A program made the translations under genes and the position numbers. This document shows, in pieces, positions 40,525-51,105 of a stretch of DNA of 64,000 nt. The DNA is from Allomyces macrogynus ATCC 38327 (Eukaryota; Blastocladiomycota; Blastocladiomycetes; Blastocladiales; Blastocladiaceae), in NCBI GenBank assembly GCA_000151295.1, contig GG745329.1:2085880-2149879 (forward strand). Direction: 5' to 3'. Below the pieces are notes generated by a model that saw only the letters and a list, made by a program, of their open reading frames with translations, ran no database searches and was not told where the DNA came from. How positions within the stretch are numbered: the first letter of the stretch is position 1; the number at the start of each line of letters is the position of its first letter.

Positions 40525-43500
40525 TCACAATCCCGACTCGGCGTTCCTCCCCTTCCCAGCGTCCACGTCCGACGCATTTCTCGCTGTCCCCGCCGCCTGC
40601 GACCCGCCCAACAATCCGCGCGCCGGGTCTGTCGGGCTCACCGACGAGCGCCATCGTGTGACCGCCGGTGGCATCGCAGGTGAGCCCGCGTCCGGCGACG
40701 CGCGCGACTTGGATGTGACAAAAGTGGTGGAAATGGCGTGAATCCACCGCCGTGCCTCGGTCGCGTCGCGACATTGAATGACAGTGGCGTGCGGCGCAGG
40801 CGACAATGCGTGGGTGACGAGCAGGAACTGCGCTTGGGTGAGCGGAGTGCCCGACTCCGGAGCGACGGCGCGCGCGTCGATTGACACGGTGTCGCGAAAA
40901 ACGTGGTGGTGCGGGCGCGTGGCCTAGGCCGTGAATCCAGCCGGTCAAAAAAGCGCGAGAGGGGTTGACAGAACACGGCGACAGACGCACCCACGGATCG
41001 CAATCGAGCACGAGCAGCGTCTGCAGCGGCGTAATCAGCACGAGCGAGACGGCCTGCCACGGCGTCCACCACCACGCGCGCGCATCGCGCCGTCCCATGT
41101 GTGTGCCGACGAGTACGGGCATCCGACACGCGACCGATTGCCGGATGAGCTTGCCGATCCCACGCCACGCGATCGCAACAGCCTGGAGCGCCGCGGCCAT
41201 GGCCTCGTCCGAGACGTCAGCGACCGGTACGCTGCCATCAGCGGCCGAGTTGCTGGGATCGTTACGCGTCGACTCGAGACCCAAATCGTCGAGACTCTGG
41301 TTGACGAGCCTTGTGAGCGCGCCGACGTTGCTATTCGGTATCCGGCGCGTGCTCGAATCGACGATGCTTGCGATCCTGGTCGGGTGTGTACTCGCGCCAC
41401 TTAAGTGCAGGATGGGCGCAAGTAGGAACTGGGATCCGCGCGCCACGATGAGACCCAGCGGACGCATCGAAATGGCGGCAGAACCAATGAGCAAGCTCAG
41501 GAGAGTGAGAACCGAGTAGGCAAACACGATCAAAAACGGGTCCCCTGGTGTAAACTGAAGCATCGCTATGAACACAGTGGGTAACGTCACGCCGGACATC
41601 GCGACCATGGTCGCGGTTGACTCATTGTTGAGCACGGCGAGCGACCGGATGCGGTGCGCGAGAAAGAGACCGAAGCCGGCGAGCGTCCAGTGGTAGAGGA
41701 CGATCAGGGTGACGATCGCCATCGCAGCCAACTCGGGAGGGCCCAGATCCATGCGTGATCCGCACCGGTACGTGAACGTGGTCGAGCTGGCAATCACTTG
41801 CACGGGCTGAGGCACCGCAATCACAATCCAGAACGCCACGAGCAGAGCATATACGGCGAGAGTGAGCCCGCCGAGCCCCGCGAGGTGCGCGTTGCTAACG
41901 TTGAGCCGAAACAACTGCCCGGCGACGACAAGCGAGAGTCGGAGGTTCGAGAAAATGTAAAACACGCGCCACGTCTTGGCAAGTAGCGCTACGAGGACGC
42001 TGCCGAGCCCCAGGATCAACATGGCCGTCTTGACCGCACAGAGAGCCGGGGTCAGATCTGTTGCAAAAGGAAGGTCGAGCGAGCTACCGAGCCCACCCAT
42101 CAGCGCGCCGAGATTGACGGCAGCAACGAGGGCCGGCGACTGGATGCGAATCAGCGGGTCGCTTCGGAAGCGCGCCAATCCGGCGATCGAGAGGAGGTTG
42201 ATGACAATGAGCAGGGCGAGGAGTGCGAGTGCAATGGCAAACGGCGTAGTTCGGCTCCGAACTGGCACCAGATTCTTGACTAAACCAACAAGGAGCACGA
42301 TGATGAGGAAATGCAACGCGTTGGAGCACGGGTCAGAGTCAAAATGCGCAGCACCGTAATCACTTGGCGGCGGCGGGATCCATGACCTCCAAACATGTTC
42401 GTTCTGACGCGTCCATGCGCAGGCCGCCATGGCCGTGCCCTCGGCAATGGGCAGCGCCGACAACATGTCCGCAATATCCGTGTCGCGAATCACAAGGTTG
42501 TGGAGCAGTGTATGGACGGGAGGAACGCGCTGCGTTACGGACACCGAGGCAAATTTTTGGATCACGTCTGTCTCCCAATCGCATCGCCACGAGGTGCGAA
42601 TCGATGGGGCGACCGTCAGGTTGAATTCAGCCAAGCAGTCGGGTGTCGCCGGCGGGAAATGGACCGGTTGGAGCAAGTACCGACTCGGCAACGTTTCCGG
42701 AACCCAATGGAAGAGCAAACACGTCGAATTGCTCAACTGCCGCTCGATGCACGCCGAGACGGTCGGAATGAAAGCTGGCCCGAGGTACACGACGACGAGC
42801 GGGAGGCCAAAGTCGAGAATGCGTTGCTCGCTCATGCCAGTGCTGTACTCGGGCATGACATGCCAAAACTCGCGGCACGATGAGTATGCAGCGCCTTGGC
42901 ACTGTGGCGGAACGTACTCGCCGTTCTGGCAGTACCACGAGCTGCACAGATACGATCCGTCCGACGTGCGCTGAGGTAACGTCGTGCCGGCACGCGGTAA
43001 AAGCCGGAGCAAGTTTGGGTCGAGCATCGAGCCCCACGACGAGAAAATGATATTCGGATTCAGGTCGGCAATGTAGGCTGGGAAATACCACGAGATGCGG
43101 CCCACGTAGCCGAGGGCGCCGGTCATGGCAATGAGCTGCTGCTTGAGAACGAGCTGTGATCGGCATCAGCGATAAGTGGGTCTACAATCGAGTCTGCGTT
43201 GGCAAACAAGGGTATGACTGTACCTCGCGAATTTCGCGCGCCTTGTTGTTTGGCCACATTTCGAGAGACACGTCACTTCGCCCCGATGCGAGCCTTGCAA
43301 GAGCTCCATCCGAGCCCGGATACTCGATGATCGTCACGTCAATTCCAAGGACTTGCTGAATGAGAATTGCTACCACGTAGTTGGACAATTTCGAGCTTGT
43401 TGGCGTAAATTACCATGAGGGTCAAGAGGCGCCCCAACATGCAGGTCGGAGAGAAGCACTCGTTTGGCCGACACGCACCTTGACCATGCATTCGACTCCA

Positions 43501-43765
43501 AGACGATGCGGTCGTACTTGGACCGGATGATCGTCGAGGATTCCGGCATGACCCAGCCGTACGATGTGGAAACAGAGGAGAGGAGGCACGACGGCACAGC
43601 TCGAACGGTCTGCGCTGACACAATCACGTTGAGGGACCAGGTTCCAACCAGCAACACGACCACAGCAAGCAGAGCAAGTGTTGGAGTCGCTGGAATGCGT
43701 TGGTCTCGTTGTCGCCTGCCGCGATAGTGACCACGGCCAGCGCGAGAATCAATGATGAGCGTCAT
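40525..43765 (-). CDS. OpuAC-type binding domain fused to class C (GABA-B-like) 7TM receptor with C-terminal PH-like domain (paralogue 1)
   Basis: Five exons (43765-43479, 43395-43224, 43153-42355, 42279-40991, 40923-40525), 981 residues. An N-terminal hydrophobic helix (about 25-50) is followed by an ectodomain that reads as an OpuAC/ProX substrate-binding protein: VLGIDVTIIEYPG, LARLASGRSDVSLEMWP, ISWYFPAYIADLNP, HWVPETLPSRYLLQPVHFP and the C-terminal ACAWTRQNEHVWRSWI. Seven helices follow (about 431-699), with AKTWRVFYIF (about 520) after helix 3, matching the GABA-B receptor AKTWRVHAIF region. About 805-905 resembles a PH domain, with the final helix EARRWIHAIS. Proposed role: a plasma-membrane receptor for betaine, choline or a related osmolyte, signalling through G proteins. 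The 75-nt third intron has no stop, so an unspliced reading is possible. Confidence 0.8.
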
Positions 43766-44682
43766 CGTGGAGTATTTCCTGGTCCTTGATCATTGGTCGG
43801 CGGGAATGGTTGGAAGTGGCGGTCGCAATCGACAAACTTGAATTATCGAGAGGAGTTTCGTCAGCCGATCAAGAATCGTTTGCCGTTAGTTGTGACAAAT
43901 GCAGAGCCGATCAGAACTGATTTACGCTTTGCGCCTGCCGTAGTTGCCAGTCGCCTGTGTTGTGATCTATGTTGGCGAGACTTGGATGCAAGCGCTGGAA
44001 TGCATTGTAGTCACGTTGGCGCTGCAAACACCCCAGTGTCCACCGCCAAAAGCCGGCCGATCATGAATTGCCGATAGTCGTTAAGCCAACGGGCAGGCGG
44101 GAAATAGATCACCCGACCTCCATTTTCCGCCTGAGCCCGAGGAATCAAGGCTGACACTTGTTGGTCGGCCCTCCCATGCTCCAAGAATCCATGACATACA
44201 TTTCAAGTTGTTGCTTTGCTGCATTCATGATCGTGAGCTCCGCTGAGTCGTCAGACAGGAACCACTTGCGAACGAAATTCCTTGGAAGGCGGGAGTAAAC
44301 CGCGCCCTTCCCTTGTCGGGATTACCGCTCGCTACGCGGCGACGCTTGACGGTACATCTTGTGGCGGGCATGCTGTCCTGGCTCTGTCCGTGGCGGAACA
44401 ACCGTTGTATGGGTTTCTAAAGCAAATTGAGGGGATTTTCGAGTTAGTTGATCGCGCGCATGCATGCGCTGGTGGAATCGGACTGGTGGGGAAAGGGCAA
44501 ATTGTTCTGGGCCCCGTGTCGTTTGTTCTCCATGCTTGGACTTGACAGCCACATTGCTCAAACGCATCGTGCTTTCTGCCATCGAGACTCTCCACCTTTA
44601 AACGTGACGAAAAGAAATCCACTAGCTCGGAAAATATATGCACCCTCACCCCTTTCGCCAAGTCTCTTTACCCTCCCTTGCC
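43766..44682. promoter_or_regulatory. Region between the two receptor genes
   Basis: 917 bp with the 5' flank of paralogue 1 and the 3' flank of paralogue 2. It is less GC-rich than the genes. No extra gene, TATA box or repeat was identified. Confidence 0.4.
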
Positions 44683-47600
44683 TCACAGTCCCGACTCGGC
44701 ACTCCTCCCCTTCCCTGCCTCCACAGCGACCGACGCGTTTCTCGCCGCACCCACGGCCCGCGACCCACCTGCCGATCCGCGAGCCGGGTCCGTTGGACTA
44801 ACCGACGCGCGGCGCCTCGCTCCCACCGACCGCACCGCCGTGGAACCCGCATCCGGCGATGCGCGCGGTTTGGATGCGGAAAAAGTGGTGGAGATGGCGT
44901 GAATCCACCGCCGTGCCTCGGCCGCGTCACGGCATTGGATGGTGGTGACGTGCGGCGACGGCGATGATGCTTGGGCGATGAGCATGAACTGCGCTTGCGT
45001 GAGCGGCGTAGTGCCAGTGACGGGCGGCGTGGCTCGCACATCGATGGCGGTGCCACGGAGAATGAGATGGTGCGTGTGCGTGGTCTAGGGCGGGAATCCA
45101 TCAGTCTTTGGACTGAGAGAAAGGGGGACAGCGCAAGGCAATAGACGTACCCACGGATCGCGGTCGAGCACCAGCAGTGTCTGCAGCGGCGGAATCAAGA
45201 CGAGCGAAACGGCCTCCCACGGCGTCCACCACCATGCCCGCGCATCGCGCCGGCCCATGTGCGTGCCGACGAGCACGGGAAACCGGCACGCGACCGACTG
45301 CCGGGCGACCTTGCTGTTCCCATACCACGCGTTCGCAACGACCTGGACGACCGCGGCCATATTATCGTCCGAAACATCTGCGACGGCCGCCAGGGTGCCT
45401 TCGACGGCCGAATTGGTGGGATCGTTGTGAGTCTCGAGTCCCATATCGTCAAGACTTTCATTGACGAGCCTAGTGATCGCGCCGACGTTGCTGTTGGGTT
45501 TCCGGCGTGTGCTCGCGTCCATGATGGTCGCGACCTTGCTCGAGTGCGAGTGCGAACCGGCACCGCTCAAATGCGCTGCGGGCGCGAGCAGGAACTGGGA
45601 CCCGCTCGCCACGATGAGAATCAGCGGGCGCAGCGATATGGCGACGGATCCGACGAGCAAACTGAGAATTGCAATGATCGCGTTCGCAAACACGAGCAGA
45701 AACGGGTCGTCGGTGGCAAACTGGAGCACGGCAATGAACACGGTGGGCAGCGAGATGCCCGCCATGGCGACTATGGTGGCGGTCGACTCGTTGTTGAGCA
45801 CAGCAAGCGACCGAATGCGATGCGCGAGGTAAATCCCGATCCAGGCAAGAATCCAGTGGTAAAACACCATGAGGTACGCGAGCACAAAGTCGGTCGTCTC
45901 GCGAATTCCCAGGTCCATGCGCGTCCCGCACCGGTAAGTGAATGTGGTCGGACTGGCAATCGCTTGCACGGGCTGCGGCAATAAGGTGACAACCCAGAAC
46001 GTCTCGAGGATGGCGTAGACTGCCAGGATGAGCCCGCCTAGCACCGCGAGGTGCCTGTTGCTCACATTGAGCCGGACCAGCCGCCCAGCGACAACGAGCG
46101 AGAGCCGCAAATTCGAGAAAATGTAGAAGACGCGCCACGTCTTGGCAAGAAGGGCCACGAGCACAATCCCGAGCCCCAAGACCATCATCACCGACTGGGC
46201 CGCACAGATAGCTGGAGTCAGGGCTTCTGTGAAAAGAGCGTCGACCGCACTCCCAAAGCCACCGATCAGTGCGCCGACATTGACGGCGGCAACGAGGGCC
46301 GGCGACTGGATGCGGATCAGCGGGTCGCTGCGGAAGCGCGCCAATCCGGCGATCGAGAGGAGGTTGATGGCAACGAGCAGGGCCAGCAGCGCAAGTGAAA
46401 TGGCAAACGGCGCGGTTCGGCTCCAAACCGGCACCAAGTTCTTGACTATGCAATGAAGGTGAGCGGAAGGAGTTGGGGCACGCGTTGCAGAAACAGCGCC
46501 AGGATTGCAGTACCATAGTCGCTTGGCGGCAGCGGGATCCACTGTCTCCAAATCTGCTCGTTCTGCTGCAGCCACGTGCACGCCGTCGCGGCCGTGCCCT
46601 CGATGTCAGGAAGCGCCGACAACATGTCCACAATATCCGTGTCGCGAATCACAACATTGAGCAGCAGCGTGTGCACGGGCGGAACGCGTTTTGTCATGGA
46701 CACCGAGACGAATTTTTGGATCACGTCCGTCTCCCAATCGCACCGCCACGAGGTGCGAGTCGACGGGGCGAGCGTCAAGTTGAAATCGGCAATGCAATCG
46801 AGCGTCGCGGGTGGAAAGTTGACCTGCAGAAGTGGGTACCGACTGGGCAACGTTTCCGGGACCCAGTAGAAGAAGAGACATGTCGAGTTGCTCGACTGCC
46901 GCTCGAGACACGCCGTGACTGTTGGGAGAAACGCAGGGCCGAGATAGACGACGACGAGCGGCAAATTGAAGTCGAGAATGCGCTGCTCGTCCTTGCCCGG
47001 GCTGTACTCAGGCATGACGTGCCAAAACTCGCGACAGGTCGAATAAGCCGCACCCTGGCACTGTGGCGGAACGTACTCGCCGTTCTGGCAGTACCTGTCG
47101 CTGCACAGGTACGACCCGTCCGCCTTGCGCTGCGGCAACGTTGTGCCAGCGCGCGGCAGGAGCTGGAGCAGGTTCGGGTCGCGCATCGACCCCCACGACG
47201 AGAAGATGATGTTCGGATACAGGTCGGCAATGTAGGCCGGGAAGTACCACGAGATGCGGCCCACGTAGCCGAGAGCGCCGGTCATGGAAATGAGCTGTTG
47301 CTTAAGGGCGAGCTATTGTCGATGCCCGCGATGAGAAAGATTCAACCCCATCGTTTGACCGAGCCGTACCTCGCGAATATCGCGCGCCTTGTCGTTTGGC
47401 CACATTTCGAGAGACACTTCGCTCTCGCCCGACGCGAGCCTCGCAAGCGTGCCAGACTGCCCCGGGAACTCAACGATCGTCACGTCAATGCCGAGAACTC
47501 GCTGGACGAGAATCGCTACCACGTAGGTGGACAAATTGGAGCTTGTTGGCGACAAGTTACCACGCGGGTCAAGACGCGCTCAACCATGTCCAATGCAAAT

Positions 47601-47923
47601 CGCGCGTGGCCAATCACCAACCGGTGCCCTATCGACACGCACCTCGACCACGCATTCGACTCGAGGACGACACGGTCATACTTGCGCCGAATGACCGACG
47701 TGGATTCCGGCAGGACCCAGCCGTACGGTGCCGAAACAGACGAGTTGAGGCACGAGGGGGTCCCTCGAATGGTCTGCGCCGCAGCGATAAGAGTGGGTGT
47801 CTGGGTTTCTGCCACCAGCGCGGCGAGGACAAGAAGACTGATTGATATTGCTGCGCAGTTGCGACGGCGTTGCCTTGTGTGATCACGACGACGGCAACCG
47901 GCAGTATCAAGAATGAGCGTCAT
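44683..47923 (-). CDS. OpuAC-type binding domain fused to class C (GABA-B-like) 7TM receptor with C-terminal PH-like domain (paralogue 2)
   Basis: Five exons at positions equivalent to paralogue 1 (47923-47643, 47541-47370, 47312-46514, 46445-45151, 45084-44683), 982 residues. An apparent frameshift near 46.5 kb vanishes once the 68-nt intron 46513-46446 is removed. Signatures match paralogue 1: VLGIDVTIVEFPG, LARLASGESEVSLEMWP, AYIADLYPN, HWVP-type segment as YWVPETLPSRYPL, AKTWRVFYIFSN and the PH-like end EARRWIHAIS. Differences concentrate in the signal segment, the ligand-domain loops (PGQSGT against PGSDGA) and the linker before the PH domain. The same tandem orientation and intron sites show duplication from one ancestor. 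The ligand pocket may differ between copies. The start is taken by analogy with paralogue 1; the frame is open 32 codons further upstream. Confidence 0.8.
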
Positions 47924-48291
47924 GATCTTGCTCGATGGACTACGCTCGTTGAACCGTTCTGAGAGGTGGTCGAGTTGGTTCAAGTTGACCAGAGTTGGCA
48001 CGCTGGTCCTGCTCGACATCGTCCAAGATTGGTTTGCTGCAAGTTGTGACTCGACGTAGTGCTGGTCGGGTCGGGTTCGTTGGCACCGGCGTGGGCGCCA
48101 CCAGGAGTTGGTGATTAGCGACCGTCGCGGTCACGTTGCGGCCTCTGGAAACCGTCCAGCACCCACGTCTATTCATCCAAAGCGAGTATGATACTTTGCT
48201 CGCGCAGATTCACGTCTATATATTTGTCAAACCGACCGGCGCGCAATCTCTACGTCGCTCGATCACCATTCTCCACCAGCGCCCGAGACAT
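47924..48291. promoter_or_regulatory. 5' flank of receptor paralogue 2 and 3' flank of the App1-type gene
   Basis: 368 bp between two minus-strand genes. No TATA box or other element is evident. Confidence 0.4.
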
Positions 48292-49625
48292 CTACGGCTT
48301 GCACTTGCCGCCTGCGACGTCAATCGTCATGAGCTGCGCCGGATCGTCAAAGACGAACCACTTGTCGGCCGGAATCCCCTGAAAGGCTGTCATGAACCGC
48401 TCGGGCTTGTTGAGATCCTTTTCCTTGTCGGCGTTCACACCGGTGACGCGGCGAATGAAAATGCACTTGATGGTCGTCTTGGTCACAGGCGCGAGCGACC
48501 GCCACGCGTCGCCATAGACTTCCGGGTCCTTTTCCGTCGAGTCGCCAATCATGACCCACTGACGCCGCGGCGCTGCAGCAAACAGTGCCGAGATTTGCTC
48601 GCGCTTGTGCGCGGGCGTGCCCGCCCAAAAATCGAGGTCCACCAGGCCAAACGCGCGCGGGTGCAACGAGCCCTCAGGGTAGAGCTGCGCAATGAACGTC
48701 GTGAGCGGCGCGGCGAGCTGGTGGACCGACCCGGTCACGTAGTGGAAGGAGACCGGGTTGGCGTCGCCTTGCGACAGCGTCTGCTTGAGCCGCGCAAAAA
48801 AGTCGGGCATGCCGCTGACGGGACGGAACGGCTTGACCAACGTGTTTTTTAGCGCCTTCGACTGGTCGTTGACTTCGGTGACGCGAATCTGTACATTTGC
48901 ACGGGCAGAAACGTATGAGCGAGCCGGTCAGCCATGACCAACAGCAAGAATGTCGCGGCGAGAGCAAAAAAATGTACGAACCGTGTCGTCAATGTCCGAG
49001 ATGACGGAGAACCCATTAGCCGAAACGACCTGCACCTTGCCCGCAAACCCGGGCTTATTTCCCGAGATCGACAGCCAGTTGGTCGAGCACGGCACCGTCA
49101 GCGAGAAGGGCGCCGTCGCCAGGCCGTGGTCGGCTGCGGGCGGCGTCGTCAAGCTCACCGAGGTGTTGCCCACGATGGAAAACGGGAACGTGGCACCGTC
49201 GGACCCCTTTTGGTAAAAGTACGCCGACATGGTCTGGAGCCGCTGCCGATCCTCCTCGGAACCCGCCGCGAGCGGCGCCACGACCTTGAGCAGCGTCGAC
49301 GCGGTCGCCTTTACAATGGCGTTGTAGTGCGTGGCTACACGATGATTTACGTTGGGATCGGGATCAGGTTCAAGTATTCGCGGATCGCTGACATGCAAAC
49401 CGGCGTGAGAGCGTACCGCGAGCCACAAAGTTGCCCTGCACTCGGCACATGTTGCCGCCAGGGGTCAACGGATCGGAGCGAATGCCAATCGCACGCAACG
49501 GAGTCACAATTTCGACGGGCGACGGGCCAAAGATACCACGTTCACCGACTGTTTGGTGCAGGTGCTGCATGTGCAAGAGCAACCAGCAGAGCCAGGGTAA
49601 TCGCGAGCTTCAGCGTCGTTACCAT
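48292..49625 (-). CDS. Secreted App1-type phosphatidate phosphatase-like protein
   Basis: Exons 49625-about 49417, 49334-48982 and 48888-48292. The last two splice in frame across an intron placed inside the catalytic motif: ISDIDDT ends one exon and IRVTEV starts the next. The HAD-type App1 signature DIDDT, the following KPFRPVSGM and the second motif MIGDSTEKDPEVYGDA all match App1 (DUF2183) proteins, Mg-dependent phosphatases acting on phosphatidate in yeast. The first exon starts with a clear signal peptide (MVTTLKLAITLALLVALAHA), so the product is probably secreted or vacuolar, unlike cortical-actin App1 of yeast. The signal-peptide frame stops at 49545 and the next coding-like frame (IFGPSPVEIV) is shifted by one base. 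No intron fits cleanly, so an indel or misread is likely there. Confidence 0.75.
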
Positions 49626-51105
49626 ATTCGATGAAGTCTTGGGGTGCGTCTATTTTGCTCGCGCAGCAATGGGGATGAAAGAGCACCACGAGAGAGGGGG
49701 CAACGTCAGCTTTATAGCGTGGTGACGCGGCCCTGGTCCACCCTGCTCTCTGGTGGCCAAGGGTATCATATCCGCCATCGACCCGACGCGTTTTACGCGT
49801 TGGGCGTCAGTTTATGCCGGGCATGCCGCGGGCGCTCATGCCTTGGTTTGGCCCGTCGACACTTCAAACGTTGTGCAAGCAGAGAACTGTTCTAGATGCA
49901 GCAGCTTTGACATCCGCACGCATGTTGGTGCGACTAACACGTTGATTTGAACGTGCATGCCAGAATCCAGATGCTCCAGGAAGAGGGGAATGTATTGAAC
50001 TATTTCCGCCACGCGACTGAAAGCCACGGTCCAGTGCGCTGGTGCCAACAGGCATCAGCACGACCCTGCGGCGCCGCCGACCCACATGTTTCACCTAGTC
50101 CGTTCATGTTCGTTCATCGCTCCTAAAATAATGAAATGCTTGCTGTTTGCAGAGCCGCGGTTATTGAAACGTTCGCGCCCACGGTTTGTGACAATATATA
50201 AATACGTGATCCGCATATTCGGTGCTCGCGACAGTCCAAGTCTTCATTCGCAAATGATTCGTGCCATGGGGTGGTGATCCTCGTTTTCAGCCGCGATCAA
50301 GCAGCAAGCGTCGAGCAACGCCAGAGAGAAAAAGTGGCAAGCAGCACACGCACCTCTCCGACCCGACAACCGAAGTCGGAGCAACAACTTCTTAGTCGAC
50401 GCAAGTTGTTTGTTGCTGATAGAAGGGCGGCCGTGGTGCCACGCGCCAACCGCACGGCAAGCGCGCGTTACTCAAGAAGGCGCGGAAAACGTGCGCGGTG
50501 TTGTCACAACGGTGCCATAGTGAACATTGTTTGAGTTCTCACGGTCGCTCGCAAGCCGAGTTGCATGCTTGGGCGGCCTGGAAACGAACGCAGTGGGCCA
50601 CGTTTATATGTTTGGTGTGGGCCTTGGCCTGGACGCGGCCAGGGCCCAATCAAAAATCCATTGTTCGAGCGACAAATGCAAAATGGTGATTGGTCCGTCA
50701 ATCCAAGACTAGAGAGGAAGCCAAGGATGATGACGGCAATTTCCGCCAGCTCAACAGGATGGCACGCAAATCTGAGCGGCGATGCGCGGCGATGGGGAAT
50801 CGGCGCCAATCGTGACGAAGGCGACAAGGAAACAGCAAACGGACGTCAATGAAAACGCAACGGCGACGGCAAAAATATACGACAGCGGCAACGACAGCGG
50901 AAATCCGCGCGTGGCGCACAGCAAACGAACGACAACGACTATATACGGGCGTCAACGACAACCACAACAGCAACAGCAAAACCCAAGGGAATCGGACAGG
51001 AAGAGCAACAGCTCGCCTTCGACCTCGGGGGCGGAGAGCACAGTCGGGGCCCCACCGCCCGGTCGTGCAACGCATTTTCGACACGCCAAGCAAAAACGTG
51101 TCGAT
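49626..51105. other. Intergenic region upstream of the App1-type gene
   Basis: About 1.5 kb with the 5' flank of the App1-type gene and the 3' flank of the myosin gene. A TATA box is listed separately. From about 50080 to 50280 the DNA is AT-richer. No credible gene was found. Confidence 0.45.
49711..49716 (-). promoter_or_regulatory. TATA box of the App1-type gene
   Basis: TATAAA on the minus strand, 86 bp upstream of the signal-peptide ATG, in a GCTATAAAGC context. Spacing is compatible with a core promoter. Confidence 0.5.

Noticed and set aside
46446..46513. Apparent frameshift in receptor paralogue 2
   Set aside because: Removing a 68-nt GT-AG intron, at the same site as the 75-nt intron of paralogue 1, restores the frame (DY joined to VKNLVP), so the gene is intact.
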